Below are positions 18,825 through 26,872 of a stretch of 64,000 nt of DNA, in pieces. The DNA lies in the NCBI GenBank assembly GCA_036526135.1, contig DATCZA010000029.1, forward strand, positions 21,779 to 85,778, in the 5' to 3' direction. Position 1 is the stretch's first letter. Every line of letters starts with the position of its first letter. The notes below the pieces were generated by a model. The model saw nothing but the letters and a program-made list of their open reading frames with translations, made no database searches and had not been told where the DNA came from. The DNA comes from UBA2965 sp036526135 (GTDB lineage: Bacteria > Pseudomonadota > Gammaproteobacteria > Pseudomonadales > Azotimanducaceae). The position numbers and the translations under genes were made by a program.

Positions 18825-18849
18825 CTCCGCCGCGAAGCAAGCGGCGGAG
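18825..18849 (-). promoter_or_regulatory. Hairpin masking the Shine-Dalgarno of the PPOX gene
   Basis: Perfect 9-bp inverted repeat, CTCCGCCGC and GCGGCGGAG, around a 7-base loop. On the minus strand the 3' arm contains the GGAG that serves the GTG start at 18817. It also lies just after the msrA stop, so it may instead protect the msrA 3' end; no U-run follows, so it is not a standard terminator. Confidence 0.45.
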
Positions 18850-18861
18850 TTTATCGCGAAT

Positions 18862-19515
18862 TCAAACCGCCTTCACGAGGGGCGCCACGTTACAGCCGAC
18901 TCCGGTCCCTCCAAGACCGCAATAGCCGTTGGGAACCTTCGCAAGGTACTGCTGATGGTACGGCTCGGCATAGTAGAACGCCGGGGCAGACCTTATCTCC
19001 GTCGTGATCTCGGAAAATCCGGCAGCAGAAAGCGCCTTCTGATAGTCGTCGGCGGACGCCCGCGCGGCGGCCGCCTGCTCGTCGTCGAACGTGTAGATCG
19101 CCGAGCGGTACTGGGTGCCCACGTCATTGCCCTGGCGCATGCCCTGGGTGGGGTCGTGCGACTCCCAGAAGACCTTGAGCAGCTCGGCGTAGGAAACCTT
19201 CTGAGGATCGTATACGACGAGCACGACTTCGGTGTGCCCCGTCAGCCCGGAGCAGACTTCCTCGTAGGTTGGGTTCGGCGTGCTGCCGCCGGCATAGCCG
19301 ACGGCCGTGGAGTACACCCCGGGCGTGTTCCAGAAACACCGCTCCGCGCCCCAGAAACAACCAAGAGCGAACACGGCCTGAGCGAGGCCCTCGGGAAACG
19401 GTTCCTTGAGGGGGGCGCCGTTGACGTGGTGTGCCGCCGGCACGGGCATCTCCTCGGCTCGTCCCGGCAGAGCCTCGGATTCACTGGGGATACGGAGTTT
19501 TTGCTCCCAAGCCAT
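18862..19515 (-). CDS. msrA: Peptide methionine sulfoxide reductase A
   Basis: A 217-residue MsrA. The catalytic cysteine is Cys53 in ALGCFWGAERCFW, and two resolving cysteines, Cys199 and Cys208, sit in the C-terminal GYCGLGGTGVGC, the same arrangement as the long E. coli-type MsrA. It reduces methionine-S-sulfoxide at the expense of thioredoxin. The N-terminal extension of about 40 residues is shared with the enterobacterial form. The start is only 28 bases from the divergent lipoprotein start, so promoters must overlap coding sequence. Confidence 0.95.
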   Translation of the reverse strand: MAWEQKLRIPSESEALPGRAEEMPVPAAHHVNGAPLKEPFPEGLAQAVFALGCFWGAERCFWNTPGVYSTAVGYAGGSTPNPTYEEVCSGLTGHTEVVLVVYDPQKVSYAELLKVFWESHDPTQGMRQGNDVGTQYRSAIYTFDDEQAAAARASADDYQKALSAAGFSEITTEIRSAPAFYYAEPYHQQYLAKVPNGYCGLGGTGVGCNVAPLVKAV

Positions 19516-19543
19516 GTCCAATTGCCTGTAACATTGAAGGAAG

Positions 19544-21250
19544 ATGAAAATCATACATTTCGCCGCCCCCTCCGCAACTGCCAGTTCGCCCAGCCGCCGA
19601 GCCACTCGCCTCTTCCCCTTCGGGATTCAGGGGGCGGCTCTGATCGTCGTGCTGGCAGCATCGATGGTCGGCTGCCAGAGCATGCCCCTCGACTACGCCG
19701 GCCTCAATGACAAGATTGCAAACGGGGATCAGGTCGCCGTGGGCGAGCTGCGCAGAGCGTTTCTCGATCTGGAGGATCTGCCGGAACGGATGGAGCGTCT
19801 TCGCGATCTGGAGCTGCAGGCGGCGCAGCTGTTCGAGGACGAACCTCTGAAGCTGGGATCCATCGGCACCGCCATTCTGGATACCTACTACGGCAGCCTG
19901 ACGGGTCACTTCGCGCTTTCGCGGTTCTACGAGTTCGTGGGCTCCGAAGAGGCCGCGGTACCCCACCGGCAGTGGCAGGCGCGCATTCGCGAGGACATGG
20001 AGGCGTCCGCGGATGGCAGCCGGGAATCGCCTTACCCGGCGGTTACCGACGTGGAAGCCCAGATGTATGCCGTCAGCCTGGGCTTGAGCCCGGTGGGCTC
20101 CATCTACCAGACGGGCGAGGCGTTCCCCTACACGCTGCTCATCCAGGCGCGGCCGGCCGATGGGCCTCTGCGCAACCTGTATTTCGATCTGGGCGGATGG
20201 TACGAGTCCATGCGCCGGCAGTTCCCCGACGAAAACGAATTTTCGCCGTTCGCGCTGATCGGCTTTCAGGCCCGGCGCGGCGATACCGCAGCCCAGGTCG
20301 CCGTCGGCGCGTTTCTCGCCACCCAGGGCAGAGGCGACGAAGCCGTGGACTGGCTGCGAGCGGCCTCGCGTACCGGAAACCTTCTCGCCAACTCCCTTCT
20401 CGCCCGAATCTTCTGGGAGGAGGCGAACAAGGACGGCGAAGACGATGCCCGGCAGGCCGCGCTGGACGAGGTGCTGGAAAACTACCTGCACGCCGTCGCG
20501 CTCGGCTCGGCCGACGCCATGTACGCGCTGGGCGTCCTCTACATGAACGAGCACTACGGAGCCGAGAACCGTGACTCCGGGGTGCCGCTGCTGCGCCAGG
20601 CAGCGGAGCTGGAACACAGCGACGCCGCCATGCTGCTCGCGCACATGCACTACACCGGCGAGGGCGTCGAGCGCGATCTGGACCGCGCGACGGACTACTA
20701 CGTCGCTTCAGCCGAGAGCGGCAACGACTTCGCTCGTCGCAGCTACGCGCGTTTCCTGCTGGCCGAGGCGCGCGAGGATCCCAGGGCCCTGCAGTGGCTG
20801 GAGGAACTTGCTGAGGATGACGATGCGGAGGCGATGATCCTGCTGGGCAACCTCCACGCACGCGGCGTCGGGGTAAAACAGAGCCTGCGGCGCGCGGTCG
20901 GATGGTACAAGGACGCCGTGGACGCGTCCGGGGGCGATGCGAACATCGTGAACGAGGTGGCATGGACGCTGACGGTCAGCGACCTGGAGGGCCTGAAGCG
21001 AACACGCTACGCGCTCAACATCATGGAAGATCTCATGACCCGCGACGACGAGGCGCGCCGCAAGCCGGAGTACCTGGACACCTGGGCGGCAACCTATGCG
21101 GCCAACGGCGATTTCATCCGCGCCGTGGCGGTTCAGGAGGAAGCCGTCGAGGCGGCAGAGGACGACCAATACGAGGGCGTGCGGGAGATCATCAAGACCC
21201 ATCTGGATGCCTTCAAGAGCGGAAAGACGATCACCGAAACCGCGCCGTGA
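19544..21250 (+). CDS. Sel1-repeat lipoprotein
   Basis: A 568-residue protein with an unusually long n-region, a hydrophobic stretch (AALIVVLAASMVGC) and a lipobox with Cys44. The body contains helical Sel1/TPR-like repeats, for example ADAMYALGVLYMNEHYGA, SDAAMLLAHMHYTGEGVERD and AEAMILLGNLHARGVGVKQS between residues 320 and 460. It is probably an outer- or inner-membrane-anchored scaffold. GAAGGA lies just before the ATG. The stop overlaps the GTG of mnmH by three bases (GTGA), so the two are co-transcribed. Confidence 0.82.
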   Translation: MKIIHFAAPSATASSPSRRATRLFPFGIQGAALIVVLAASMVGCQSMPLDYAGLNDKIANGDQVAVGELRRAFLDLEDLPERMERLRDLELQAAQLFEDEPLKLGSIGTAILDTYYGSLTGHFALSRFYEFVGSEEAAVPHRQWQARIREDMEASADGSRESPYPAVTDVEAQMYAVSLGLSPVGSIYQTGEAFPYTLLIQARPADGPLRNLYFDLGGWYESMRRQFPDENEFSPFALIGFQARRGDTAAQVAVGAFLATQGRGDEAVDWLRAASRTGNLLANSLLARIFWEEANKDGEDDARQAALDEVLENYLHAVALGSADAMYALGVLYMNEHYGAENRDSGVPLLRQAAELEHSDAAMLLAHMHYTGEGVERDLDRATDYYVASAESGNDFARRSYARFLLAEAREDPRALQWLEELAEDDDAEAMILLGNLHARGVGVKQSLRRAVGWYKDAVDASGGDANIVNEVAWTLTVSDLEGLKRTRYALNIMEDLMTRDDEARRKPEYLDTWAATYAANGDFIRAVAVQEEAVEAAEDDQYEGVREIIKTHLDAFKSGKTITETAP

Positions 21251-22278
21251 ACGGAACCGATCCGGAAACGCTGCTGGCTGAAGGCGCGCGCTTCATCGAC
21301 GTCAGGGCGCCCTCCGAGTTCACCCGGGGCGCCGTACCCGGCGCCATCAACCTGCCGATCCTGGATGACGACGAGCGCCACGAAGTCGGCTCCACCTACA
21401 ACAACGAGGGTCACAACGCTGCCGTCGCCCTGGGGTACCGCCTGGTGAGCGGCGCCGTGAGGCAAGCCCGCGTAGCCGCCTGGGCTGAGGCCCTAGACGC
21501 GTACCCCGAGGCGTGGATCTACTGCTGGCGTGGGGGCCAGCGCTCCCAGATCGCACAGGAGTGGCTGCACGAAGCGGGCTACGAAGTCCCCCGGGTCGAA
21601 GGCGGCTTCAAAGCTCTGCGGCAATGCTGCCTGGAGGTGCTGGCCAGGGCGCCGCACGCGCTGCCCTGGCTGGTCCTCGCCGGGCGGACCGGCTCGGGCA
21701 AAACCGTGCTGATTCGTGAGCGGCCGGACAGCATCGATCTGGAAGGCCAAGCCAACCATCGCGGCTCCGCGTTCGGCGGCAGATCGTGCACGCAACCATC
21801 CCCGATCAGCTTCGAGAACGCTCTGGCGGTGGCCTTCCTCGATCTCGACTCCCAGCGATTGATCGTGGAGGACGAAAGCCGGACCATCGGCCGCCTCGCC
21901 CTGCCAGCCGCCTGGCATGAGCGCATGCAGACCGCGCCCGTGGTGGTGGTGGAAGCCGACCTGTCCGAGCGGGTGGAGAACATCCGCCGCGAGTACGTTG
22001 ACGAACCGCTTGCCGAGGGCGTGACGCCCGGCGACCTGCAGGCCCGCTACCAGGGAGCGCTTGAGCGCATCAGCCGCCGCCTCGGCGGCGACCGCTGTCG
22101 GGCCGTGGCGCGCGCCCTCGCGGAGGGCTTCGCCTCCGGCCACCACCACGCCTGGATCGAGCAGCTGCTGCTGTGGTACTACGACCCCATGTACGACTAC
22201 CAGCTGAGCAAGAAGCAGGACCGCATCGTCATGCAGGGCGACCGCGACGCGGTCCGGGAGTTTCTCGCCACACCCTGA
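21247..22278 (+). CDS. mnmH: tRNA 2-selenouridine synthase
   Basis: A 343-residue MnmH (SelU). An N-terminal rhodanese domain carries Cys93 in IYCWRGGQRS, and the C-terminal domain has a P-loop GRTGSGKT (146-153). It replaces sulfur with selenium in the wobble 2-thiouridine of tRNA via geranylated intermediates. The GTG start (21247) overlaps the lipoprotein stop. selD, which makes the selenophosphate donor, is not in the window. Confidence 0.92.
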   Translation: MNGTDPETLLAEGARFIDVRAPSEFTRGAVPGAINLPILDDDERHEVGSTYNNEGHNAAVALGYRLVSGAVRQARVAAWAEALDAYPEAWIYCWRGGQRSQIAQEWLHEAGYEVPRVEGGFKALRQCCLEVLARAPHALPWLVLAGRTGSGKTVLIRERPDSIDLEGQANHRGSAFGGRSCTQPSPISFENALAVAFLDLDSQRLIVEDESRTIGRLALPAAWHERMQTAPVVVVEADLSERVENIRREYVDEPLAEGVTPGDLQARYQGALERISRRLGGDRCRAVARALAEGFASGHHHAWIEQLLLWYYDPMYDYQLSKKQDRIVMQGDRDAVREFLATP

Positions 22279-22316
22279 CCGGCTGCCCCACGGCGGCCCA
22301 ACCCCGCCGCAGGGAA

Positions 22317-24938
22317 TCAAGACGCCTCGGCAATCTCCCGGAGAATGGGGATCTCGTCAGTCTCGCCAAGGAAATCCTGCTTGAACTCGTGACGTCCCGC
22401 CACCACCTCGTGCTCGGTCCCGTCCGGCATGACGACCAGCGCCGAGCAATTGCCCGGGACTTGGACGCGGAGCACGAACCCGTCCTCGAGGATCTCCCAG
22501 GCCGACTCGTAGCGCCCGTGCACGGTATCCAGCGAAGCCTTGACCCGACGCATCGGGGGGACGTTGCCGGCCAGCTCTATCCCGTCACGTAACGGCGGGT
22601 GAGGTTGTATCCGGATGCGCCGGAAGGCGTTGTTGGTCTCCGATAGATCATCGTCCAGATCGAGCCCGGCAAGCCCCGTGTACAACCACTCGCCTACCGA
22701 GCCCCGAGCAAGGCGGCTCGACTCCGTTTCCCCATCCCACAGCGAGCTTGCACCGTGCAGCACGGGATACAGCCAGCTGCCCGGGCGCGAGCCGAGCAGC
22801 ACCAGATAGGCCAGATCGACGCGGCCGCCCCGCGTCAGCACCCCAAGGAGATAGGGTGCGGCCAGCGGTTCCACTGCAGGCGGCTCGCCGTCTTCCAGCT
22901 TCGCCACCAGCTCCTCGAACGCCGCGCGCCGCTCGCCCCTTTCCAGAAGCCCTAGATGCAGAGCAAGGGTATAGCTGGTGACGCAGTCGCCGACCACCAG
23001 GCCGTCGTGGGTCACGAAGCGGTTCCTGAAGGCGGAACGGATACTCTGCGCTAAGCCGTCGAACTGCTCGAAGTCGCTCAGATTCCCCAGCACCCCGGCA
23101 ATGCGCGAGGCAAGCCGAACCGCCTGAAGAAACAAAGCCGTCGCCTTCAGCGAGGCAACGGCACCTCGGTCGGCAGGCCCGAGCGGATGGCTGCCCGGCC
23201 TGGCCAGACAGTCCGGCCAGGCCGCCGCCTGCCCAAGCACATAGGTCCGCAGCGCCGGATAGTTGCGTTCGAGAACCCGCCGATCTCCGAAATGCCGGTA
23301 GAGAATCCAGGCACATGCCGCAAACGCGTCCGACCAGCCCGGGCCCCCGTCCTGCTGCAGCGCGGGCACCAGCGGAGGCACAGGAGCGACGCTGGGGAAC
23401 CCCCCATCCGGCAGCTGCGCATCTGCCAGATCCGTCAGCCACTTCGCCAGAAAGGCCGCCACGTCGAGATTCATGGCCGCGGTGCCGAGAAAGGCACGCG
23501 CCTCCCCCGTCAGCGGAATCCTGCGTTCCAAGGAGAAGCCCGCATTGGGTACGTCCAGGGCGCAGCCGCGCTGGTTGGCAACGATGTTGGCGTGCAGGCG
23601 ATCCAGCAGGGGATGGTCCGACTCGAACGTGGCCGTGGCGTCCAGGTCGGTATTGACGGCTACCGCAACCACTCCCGGCTCGTCGTCTGCCAGATCGCCG
23701 CAAACCTCTACATACCGGAAGCCGTGTACGCTGAAAGTCGGTTCGAAGGTCTCTCCGCCGGGCACGCCGCTGGCCGTGTACCAATCGACGCCGTCTCCTG
23801 CCCGGTCGCCGAAGTCATCCGTCGGGCCCAGGCTTTCCGCGTATCGCACCCGTACGCCAGAGCCCGCAGCCGCCTTCACGCTGACCAGCACCCGGCCGAG
23901 CAGGTTCTGCCCGAAATCGAATATCCAGCGCGGCGGCCGAACCGGGTCGTCACGGCGCTCAGCATCGGCCACGGGCTCCAGGACCCCCTGGGCACGGATG
24001 GGGGGGTGCATGCTGGCGCACACGGTGAGGTCCGGCAGATCGTGCACCTGGGCCGGATCCCAGCCGTCATCCGCGCAGCCCGGTGAGCTCCAGTCCCCGA
24101 TGCGCTGACGGGCGTCGACGCTTTCGCCGCCGAGCACGTCCGCCTGCAGCAACCAGGACGGGCGCCATTTCCAGGCTTCGTCGGTGCCGATGGCGATCGT
24201 CGCCCCGGAGGCCAGGGTGATGTTCAGCTGGGCCAGCAGCAGCGGTCGGTCACCGTATTGCTGCCGTTGCCCGGCCCCGGGGTGCCCGCAGTACCAGCCG
24301 TCCCCCAGCAGCGCGCCAAGGGCATTTTCCCCAGTCTGGAGATGGTCGGTCACGTCGTAAGTGCGGTAGCGAACCCGTTTGCGGAAATCCGTCCAGCCCG
24401 GCGTGAGCTCGTCACGTCCGACACGTTGCCCGTTGATCTCGACGGCACAGACGCCGAGGGCGGCCACGTGCAACCGAGCGGCGAGCGCTGCCTCGGGAAG
24501 CTCGAAACCGCGCCTGAAGACGGGAACCTGAACGCTGGTGGCCGCGCCGCCCATGAGCGAGGCGCCGATCCAACGAGCGCTCCAGTCCTCCTGCCCGCAG
24601 GGGCCGACCTCGAAGAAAGCGGGTTCGCTCCAGGGGCTCGGCAGACCGTCGCTGTCGAACGAGCGCACCGACCACCACACGCGCTGACCAGTGGTAAGCG
24701 GGCCGCCGTGGTACTCCACGTTCAGGGTCTGATGGCTGGCCACCCGACCCGAGTCCCAAAGATCGCCCTCTTCCGCAGCTAGCCGCTGCGGGCTGCTCGC
24801 GGCAAGAATACGGTACGCGGTCTGGAGTTCGGCGGGCCGGTCGTCGTCCACCCACCAGGAAAGGCGGGGTCGGGTCTCGTCAATGCCAAGCGGATTGGAA
24901 AGGTACTCGCAGCGAAGCCTCGTCGGCGCGCCTAGCAT
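22317..24938 (-). CDS. GH78-type alpha-L-rhamnosidase-like protein
   Basis: An 873-residue protein with the domain order of bacterial alpha-L-rhamnosidases: an N-terminal fibronectin-like domain (RCEYLSNPLGIDETRPRLSW), a lectin-like N domain (GVCAVEINGQRVGRDELTPG), a concanavalin-like domain, an (alpha/alpha)6 barrel and a C-terminal beta-sandwich. The usual DER-type general-acid motif near residue 468 appears as SLERRIPLTGEARAF; the glutamate is kept but neighbouring residues differ, so specificity may have changed. No signal peptide is obvious from the chosen start (AAGGAGAAGCA before ATG). It lies downstream of a LysR gene on the same strand. Confidence 0.82.
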   Translation of the reverse strand: MLGAPTRLRCEYLSNPLGIDETRPRLSWWVDDDRPAELQTAYRILAASSPQRLAAEEGDLWDSGRVASHQTLNVEYHGGPLTTGQRVWWSVRSFDSDGLPSPWSEPAFFEVGPCGQEDWSARWIGASLMGGAATSVQVPVFRRGFELPEAALAARLHVAALGVCAVEINGQRVGRDELTPGWTDFRKRVRYRTYDVTDHLQTGENALGALLGDGWYCGHPGAGQRQQYGDRPLLLAQLNITLASGATIAIGTDEAWKWRPSWLLQADVLGGESVDARQRIGDWSSPGCADDGWDPAQVHDLPDLTVCASMHPPIRAQGVLEPVADAERRDDPVRPPRWIFDFGQNLLGRVLVSVKAAAGSGVRVRYAESLGPTDDFGDRAGDGVDWYTASGVPGGETFEPTFSVHGFRYVEVCGDLADDEPGVVAVAVNTDLDATATFESDHPLLDRLHANIVANQRGCALDVPNAGFSLERRIPLTGEARAFLGTAAMNLDVAAFLAKWLTDLADAQLPDGGFPSVAPVPPLVPALQQDGGPGWSDAFAACAWILYRHFGDRRVLERNYPALRTYVLGQAAAWPDCLARPGSHPLGPADRGAVASLKATALFLQAVRLASRIAGVLGNLSDFEQFDGLAQSIRSAFRNRFVTHDGLVVGDCVTSYTLALHLGLLERGERRAAFEELVAKLEDGEPPAVEPLAAPYLLGVLTRGGRVDLAYLVLLGSRPGSWLYPVLHGASSLWDGETESSRLARGSVGEWLYTGLAGLDLDDDLSETNNAFRRIRIQPHPPLRDGIELAGNVPPMRRVKASLDTVHGRYESAWEILEDGFVLRVQVPGNCSALVVMPDGTEHEVVAGRHEFKQDFLGETDEIPILREIAEAS

Positions 24939-25046
24939 TGCTTCTCCTTCAGCAGAGGAAACGCGTCCCTGACGGGCGGCCATTCTGCGCTGCGCGGCCG
25001 AGCCGCGCAAGCCGGGGTGCCCGAACGGATGAAAGGCCATCCGTGA

Positions 25047-25886
25047 TCATCGCTCATTGCCGGCAGATCGGGCCAAGCGGGCGCGGAGGGCATCGGTGAG
25101 CGCATCGGCGACGGTCTGAACCCGGGCAAGGGGTCTCGAGTCCGGGTGCAACAGCAGCCACAGCGGCCTGATCACTTCGGGCCGGCTATCGTCGCGGACG
25201 AACCCCGGGCGGTCATCGACCGCAGCGCAAGGCAGCAGGCTGCTGCCCATGCCCGCCTCCACGGCAGCCACCTGCAGCGACACGGACGGCAGGATCGCGG
25301 TGACCCGAGCACCACCGGGGTAATCGGGCGCAATGGCTGCTTGGAGTGCCGAGCCGAGCCAGGCCTCGTCATGGCAGTCGAGGTGACGGTAGGCTGCAAA
25401 CACCAGTTGGCCAAGCGGCCGGGCAATGAGGGCCTCCGGGGGATCCTTCCGGGCATTCACCGCCAGGTCGGCTTCACCGGACGCGAGGTCCGGCAGTCGG
25501 TTGGACTCCATGAACGCCACCATGAGCTCGGGATGTTCCCCGGTGAACCTCGCTATCTCCGGCATCCACCAGCCCGCCGGCAGGTAGTCGGGAATGCCGC
25601 AACGGACCTCACCCCCCAGGGCTCCGGTTTGCTGCCCGAGCTGATCCTCGACGGATCGAAGCCGATCGGCCAATTCTCTGAGGGTTCCGGCAGCAACGGC
25701 GGCGTCGGCGGTCAGCTCCAGTCCACGACGTGAGCGGGTGAACAGGCGCACACCCAGATGCCTTTCAAGCTGCTCCACCCGTCTGGTGACCGTGGACGGG
25801 TTCACGCCAAGCGCCGACGCAGCCCGGCGAACCGATCCCAACCGGGCCACGGCATCGAAGTATCTGAGGTCTTCCCAGTTCACCAT
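25047..25886 (-). CDS. LysR family transcriptional regulator
   Basis: A 279-residue LysR protein with the winged helix at residues 1-60 (DLRYFDAVARLGSVRRAASA, then LGVNPSTVTRRVEQLERHLG) followed by the effector-binding domain. It is on the same strand as, and 108 bases upstream of, the GH78 gene and is divergent from the probable small RNA. Its upstream region holds two dyads (25929-25943 and 25965-25981) that could be its operators. Effector unknown. Confidence 0.9.
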   Translation of the reverse strand: MVNWEDLRYFDAVARLGSVRRAASALGVNPSTVTRRVEQLERHLGVRLFTRSRRGLELTADAAVAAGTLRELADRLRSVEDQLGQQTGALGGEVRCGIPDYLPAGWWMPEIARFTGEHPELMVAFMESNRLPDLASGEADLAVNARKDPPEALIARPLGQLVFAAYRHLDCHDEAWLGSALQAAIAPDYPGGARVTAILPSVSLQVAAVEAGMGSSLLPCAAVDDRPGFVRDDSRPEVIRPLWLLLHPDSRPLARVQTVADALTDALRARLARSAGNER

Positions 25887-25928
25887 GGGGGATCCTTTGG
25901 ATTTCTCGCCCGCCAGCGTTGCGATTAT

Positions 25929-25943
25929 GCAACATCATGTTGC
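25929..25943. promoter_or_regulatory. 15-bp palindrome upstream of LysR gene
   Basis: Perfect inverted repeat GCAACAT-C-ATGTTGC, 42 bases upstream of the LysR start. It could be an operator for the LysR protein or for another regulator of the divergent transcripts. Confidence 0.45.
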
Positions 25944-25954
25944 GTTACCCAAGG

Positions 25955-25982
25955 TTGCATTCTGTGTTACCGAAAGTAACAT
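25955..25982 (+). promoter_or_regulatory. Possible promoter of the small RNA, with dyad
   Basis: TTGCAT (25955-25960) and TAACAT (25977-25982) are spaced by 16 bases and are weak -35/-10 candidates that would start transcription near 25990. A perfect inverted repeat TGTTAC-CGAAA-GTAACA (25965-25981) overlaps the spacer and -10, a place where a repressor could act. Confidence 0.3.
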
Positions 25983-25989
25983 AGGTTCG

Positions 25990-26118
25990 ACGATTCGCTG
26001 AGGGGTACCCGAAATCCCTCCCCTCCCCTCCCTTCGGGTATCCCTCCGTTTCGACCCCTCCCTGTCTTAAACGGCGGGTGCAGTGACTAACCAAGCACTG
26101 ACCCGCCGTCTTTTTTTT
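25990..26118 (+). ncRNA. Candidate C-rich regulatory small RNA
   Basis: A probable transcript of about 130 bases. A 14-bp stem (26000-26013 with 26033-26046, one G-U pair) presents a 19-base loop made of CUCCCC repeats. A second CCCCUCCC stretch at 26055-26062 is unpaired, and a strong intrinsic terminator ends at 26118. No + strand gene precedes that terminator. C-rich loops of this kind can pair with GGAGG ribosome binding sites. No open frame with a ribosome binding site is apparent. The 5' end is inferred. Confidence 0.5.
26071..26118 (+). terminator. Strong Rho-independent terminator with no upstream + gene
   Basis: ACGGCGGGT pairs with ACCCGCCGT, and the inner CAGTG pairs with CACTG around a 10-base loop with one bulged G; eight Ts follow a C at once. 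The minus-strand direction has no U-run. It does not serve the LysR gene, which runs the other way. Confidence 0.88.
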
Positions 26119-26228
26119 CCCCTTCTTCCTGCTCCAGCGATCGAGGTTGGTTCGGATACGGCAGACCGACTCGCCGTGAGTGGCGTATGCCCCTGGGACC
26201 GACGGGGTTGTGATCAAAAGACGAATAC

Positions 26229-26253
26229 ATATAGACAAATAGGCTGTCTATAT
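26229..26253. promoter_or_regulatory. AT-rich palindrome upstream of the 26307 gene
   Basis: ATATAGAC and GTCTATAT form a perfect 8-bp inverted repeat with a 9-base spacer, 53 bases before the ATG at 26307, in the only AT-rich stretch of the area. It is suited to be an operator or part of the promoter. The rest of 26119-26306 shows nothing clear. Confidence 0.45.
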
Positions 26254-26306
26254 AGCAACATCCCGGTTTGGACCAATAACAACTGCATCACCGTTGGGGG
26301 TTAACC

Positions 26307-26858
26307 ATGGAATTCATCGGCGCATTTTCCGGTCTGGAGCGGATCGCTATCATCGCCGCCGCGATGCTGATCGCGTATCTGGGCTTTCGGCTCTTCGCTA
26401 ACGCGCGCACGCCCGGACTCGTCTTCATGGGCATTGCCTGTGCCGTTCTGTTCGGCGCGCTGTTCACGACGGGCAGCCATGTCGAGAAACTGGGCGCGTC
26501 TTATCAGGTCGCCGCGGTGAGCCCGGCGGCAGAAGCGCCGGCCGCTGCACAGCCCGCAGAGCCCGCGGCCGACGTCCCGGCACAGGTCATGGCCGAGTCC
26601 GCAGAGGCGGTTTCGCTGGCGCCGACCACGGGCCCAGGCGAAGTAGCGGCTGCGCCGGCCCAAAGCGAGCCGATCGCAGAGCCGGCACAGGCAGCCGTCG
26701 TCCTCGAAGAGGCCGTCGCGGCGGCCCCGGAGCCTGCCGCACAATCCGACGAGGCACTCGAGGAGCCCGCCACGACCATCCTCAGCAGCGAAGAGCTCGG
26801 CGGCCGCATCATGTCGGTTCGCTCCGAGAACGTCACGCTGGAGTGGTCGCGCGAGTAA
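26307..26858 (+). CDS. Unrecognised membrane-anchored Ala/Pro/Glu-rich protein
   Basis: A 183-residue protein I do not recognise. Two hydrophobic segments (IAIIAAAMLIAYLGFRLF, about 13-30; GLVFMGIACAVLFGALFT, about 37-54) are followed by a low-complexity Ala/Pro/Glu region (about 70-155) and a short conserved-looking C-terminus (GGRIMSVRSENVTLEWSRE). ATG 26307 begins a reading frame with coding character throughout. It likely sits in the inner membrane with a long disordered tail. It is convergent with the Rieske gene, 14 bases apart. Confidence 0.65.
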   Translation: MEFIGAFSGLERIAIIAAAMLIAYLGFRLFANARTPGLVFMGIACAVLFGALFTTGSHVEKLGASYQVAAVSPAAEAPAAAQPAEPAADVPAQVMAESAEAVSLAPTTGPGEVAAAPAQSEPIAEPAQAAVVLEEAVAAAPEPAAQSDEALEEPATTILSSEELGGRIMSVRSENVTLEWSRE

Positions 26859-26872
26859 CCGCGTCGCCGAAG

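Noticed and set aside
16991..18925. 644-residue + strand open frame
   Set aside because: Antisense to the Hsp70-like gene, which has clear nucleotide-binding motifs.
26071..26118. Terminator of the LysR gene
   Set aside because: LysR is read the other way, and the U-run is only on the + strand.
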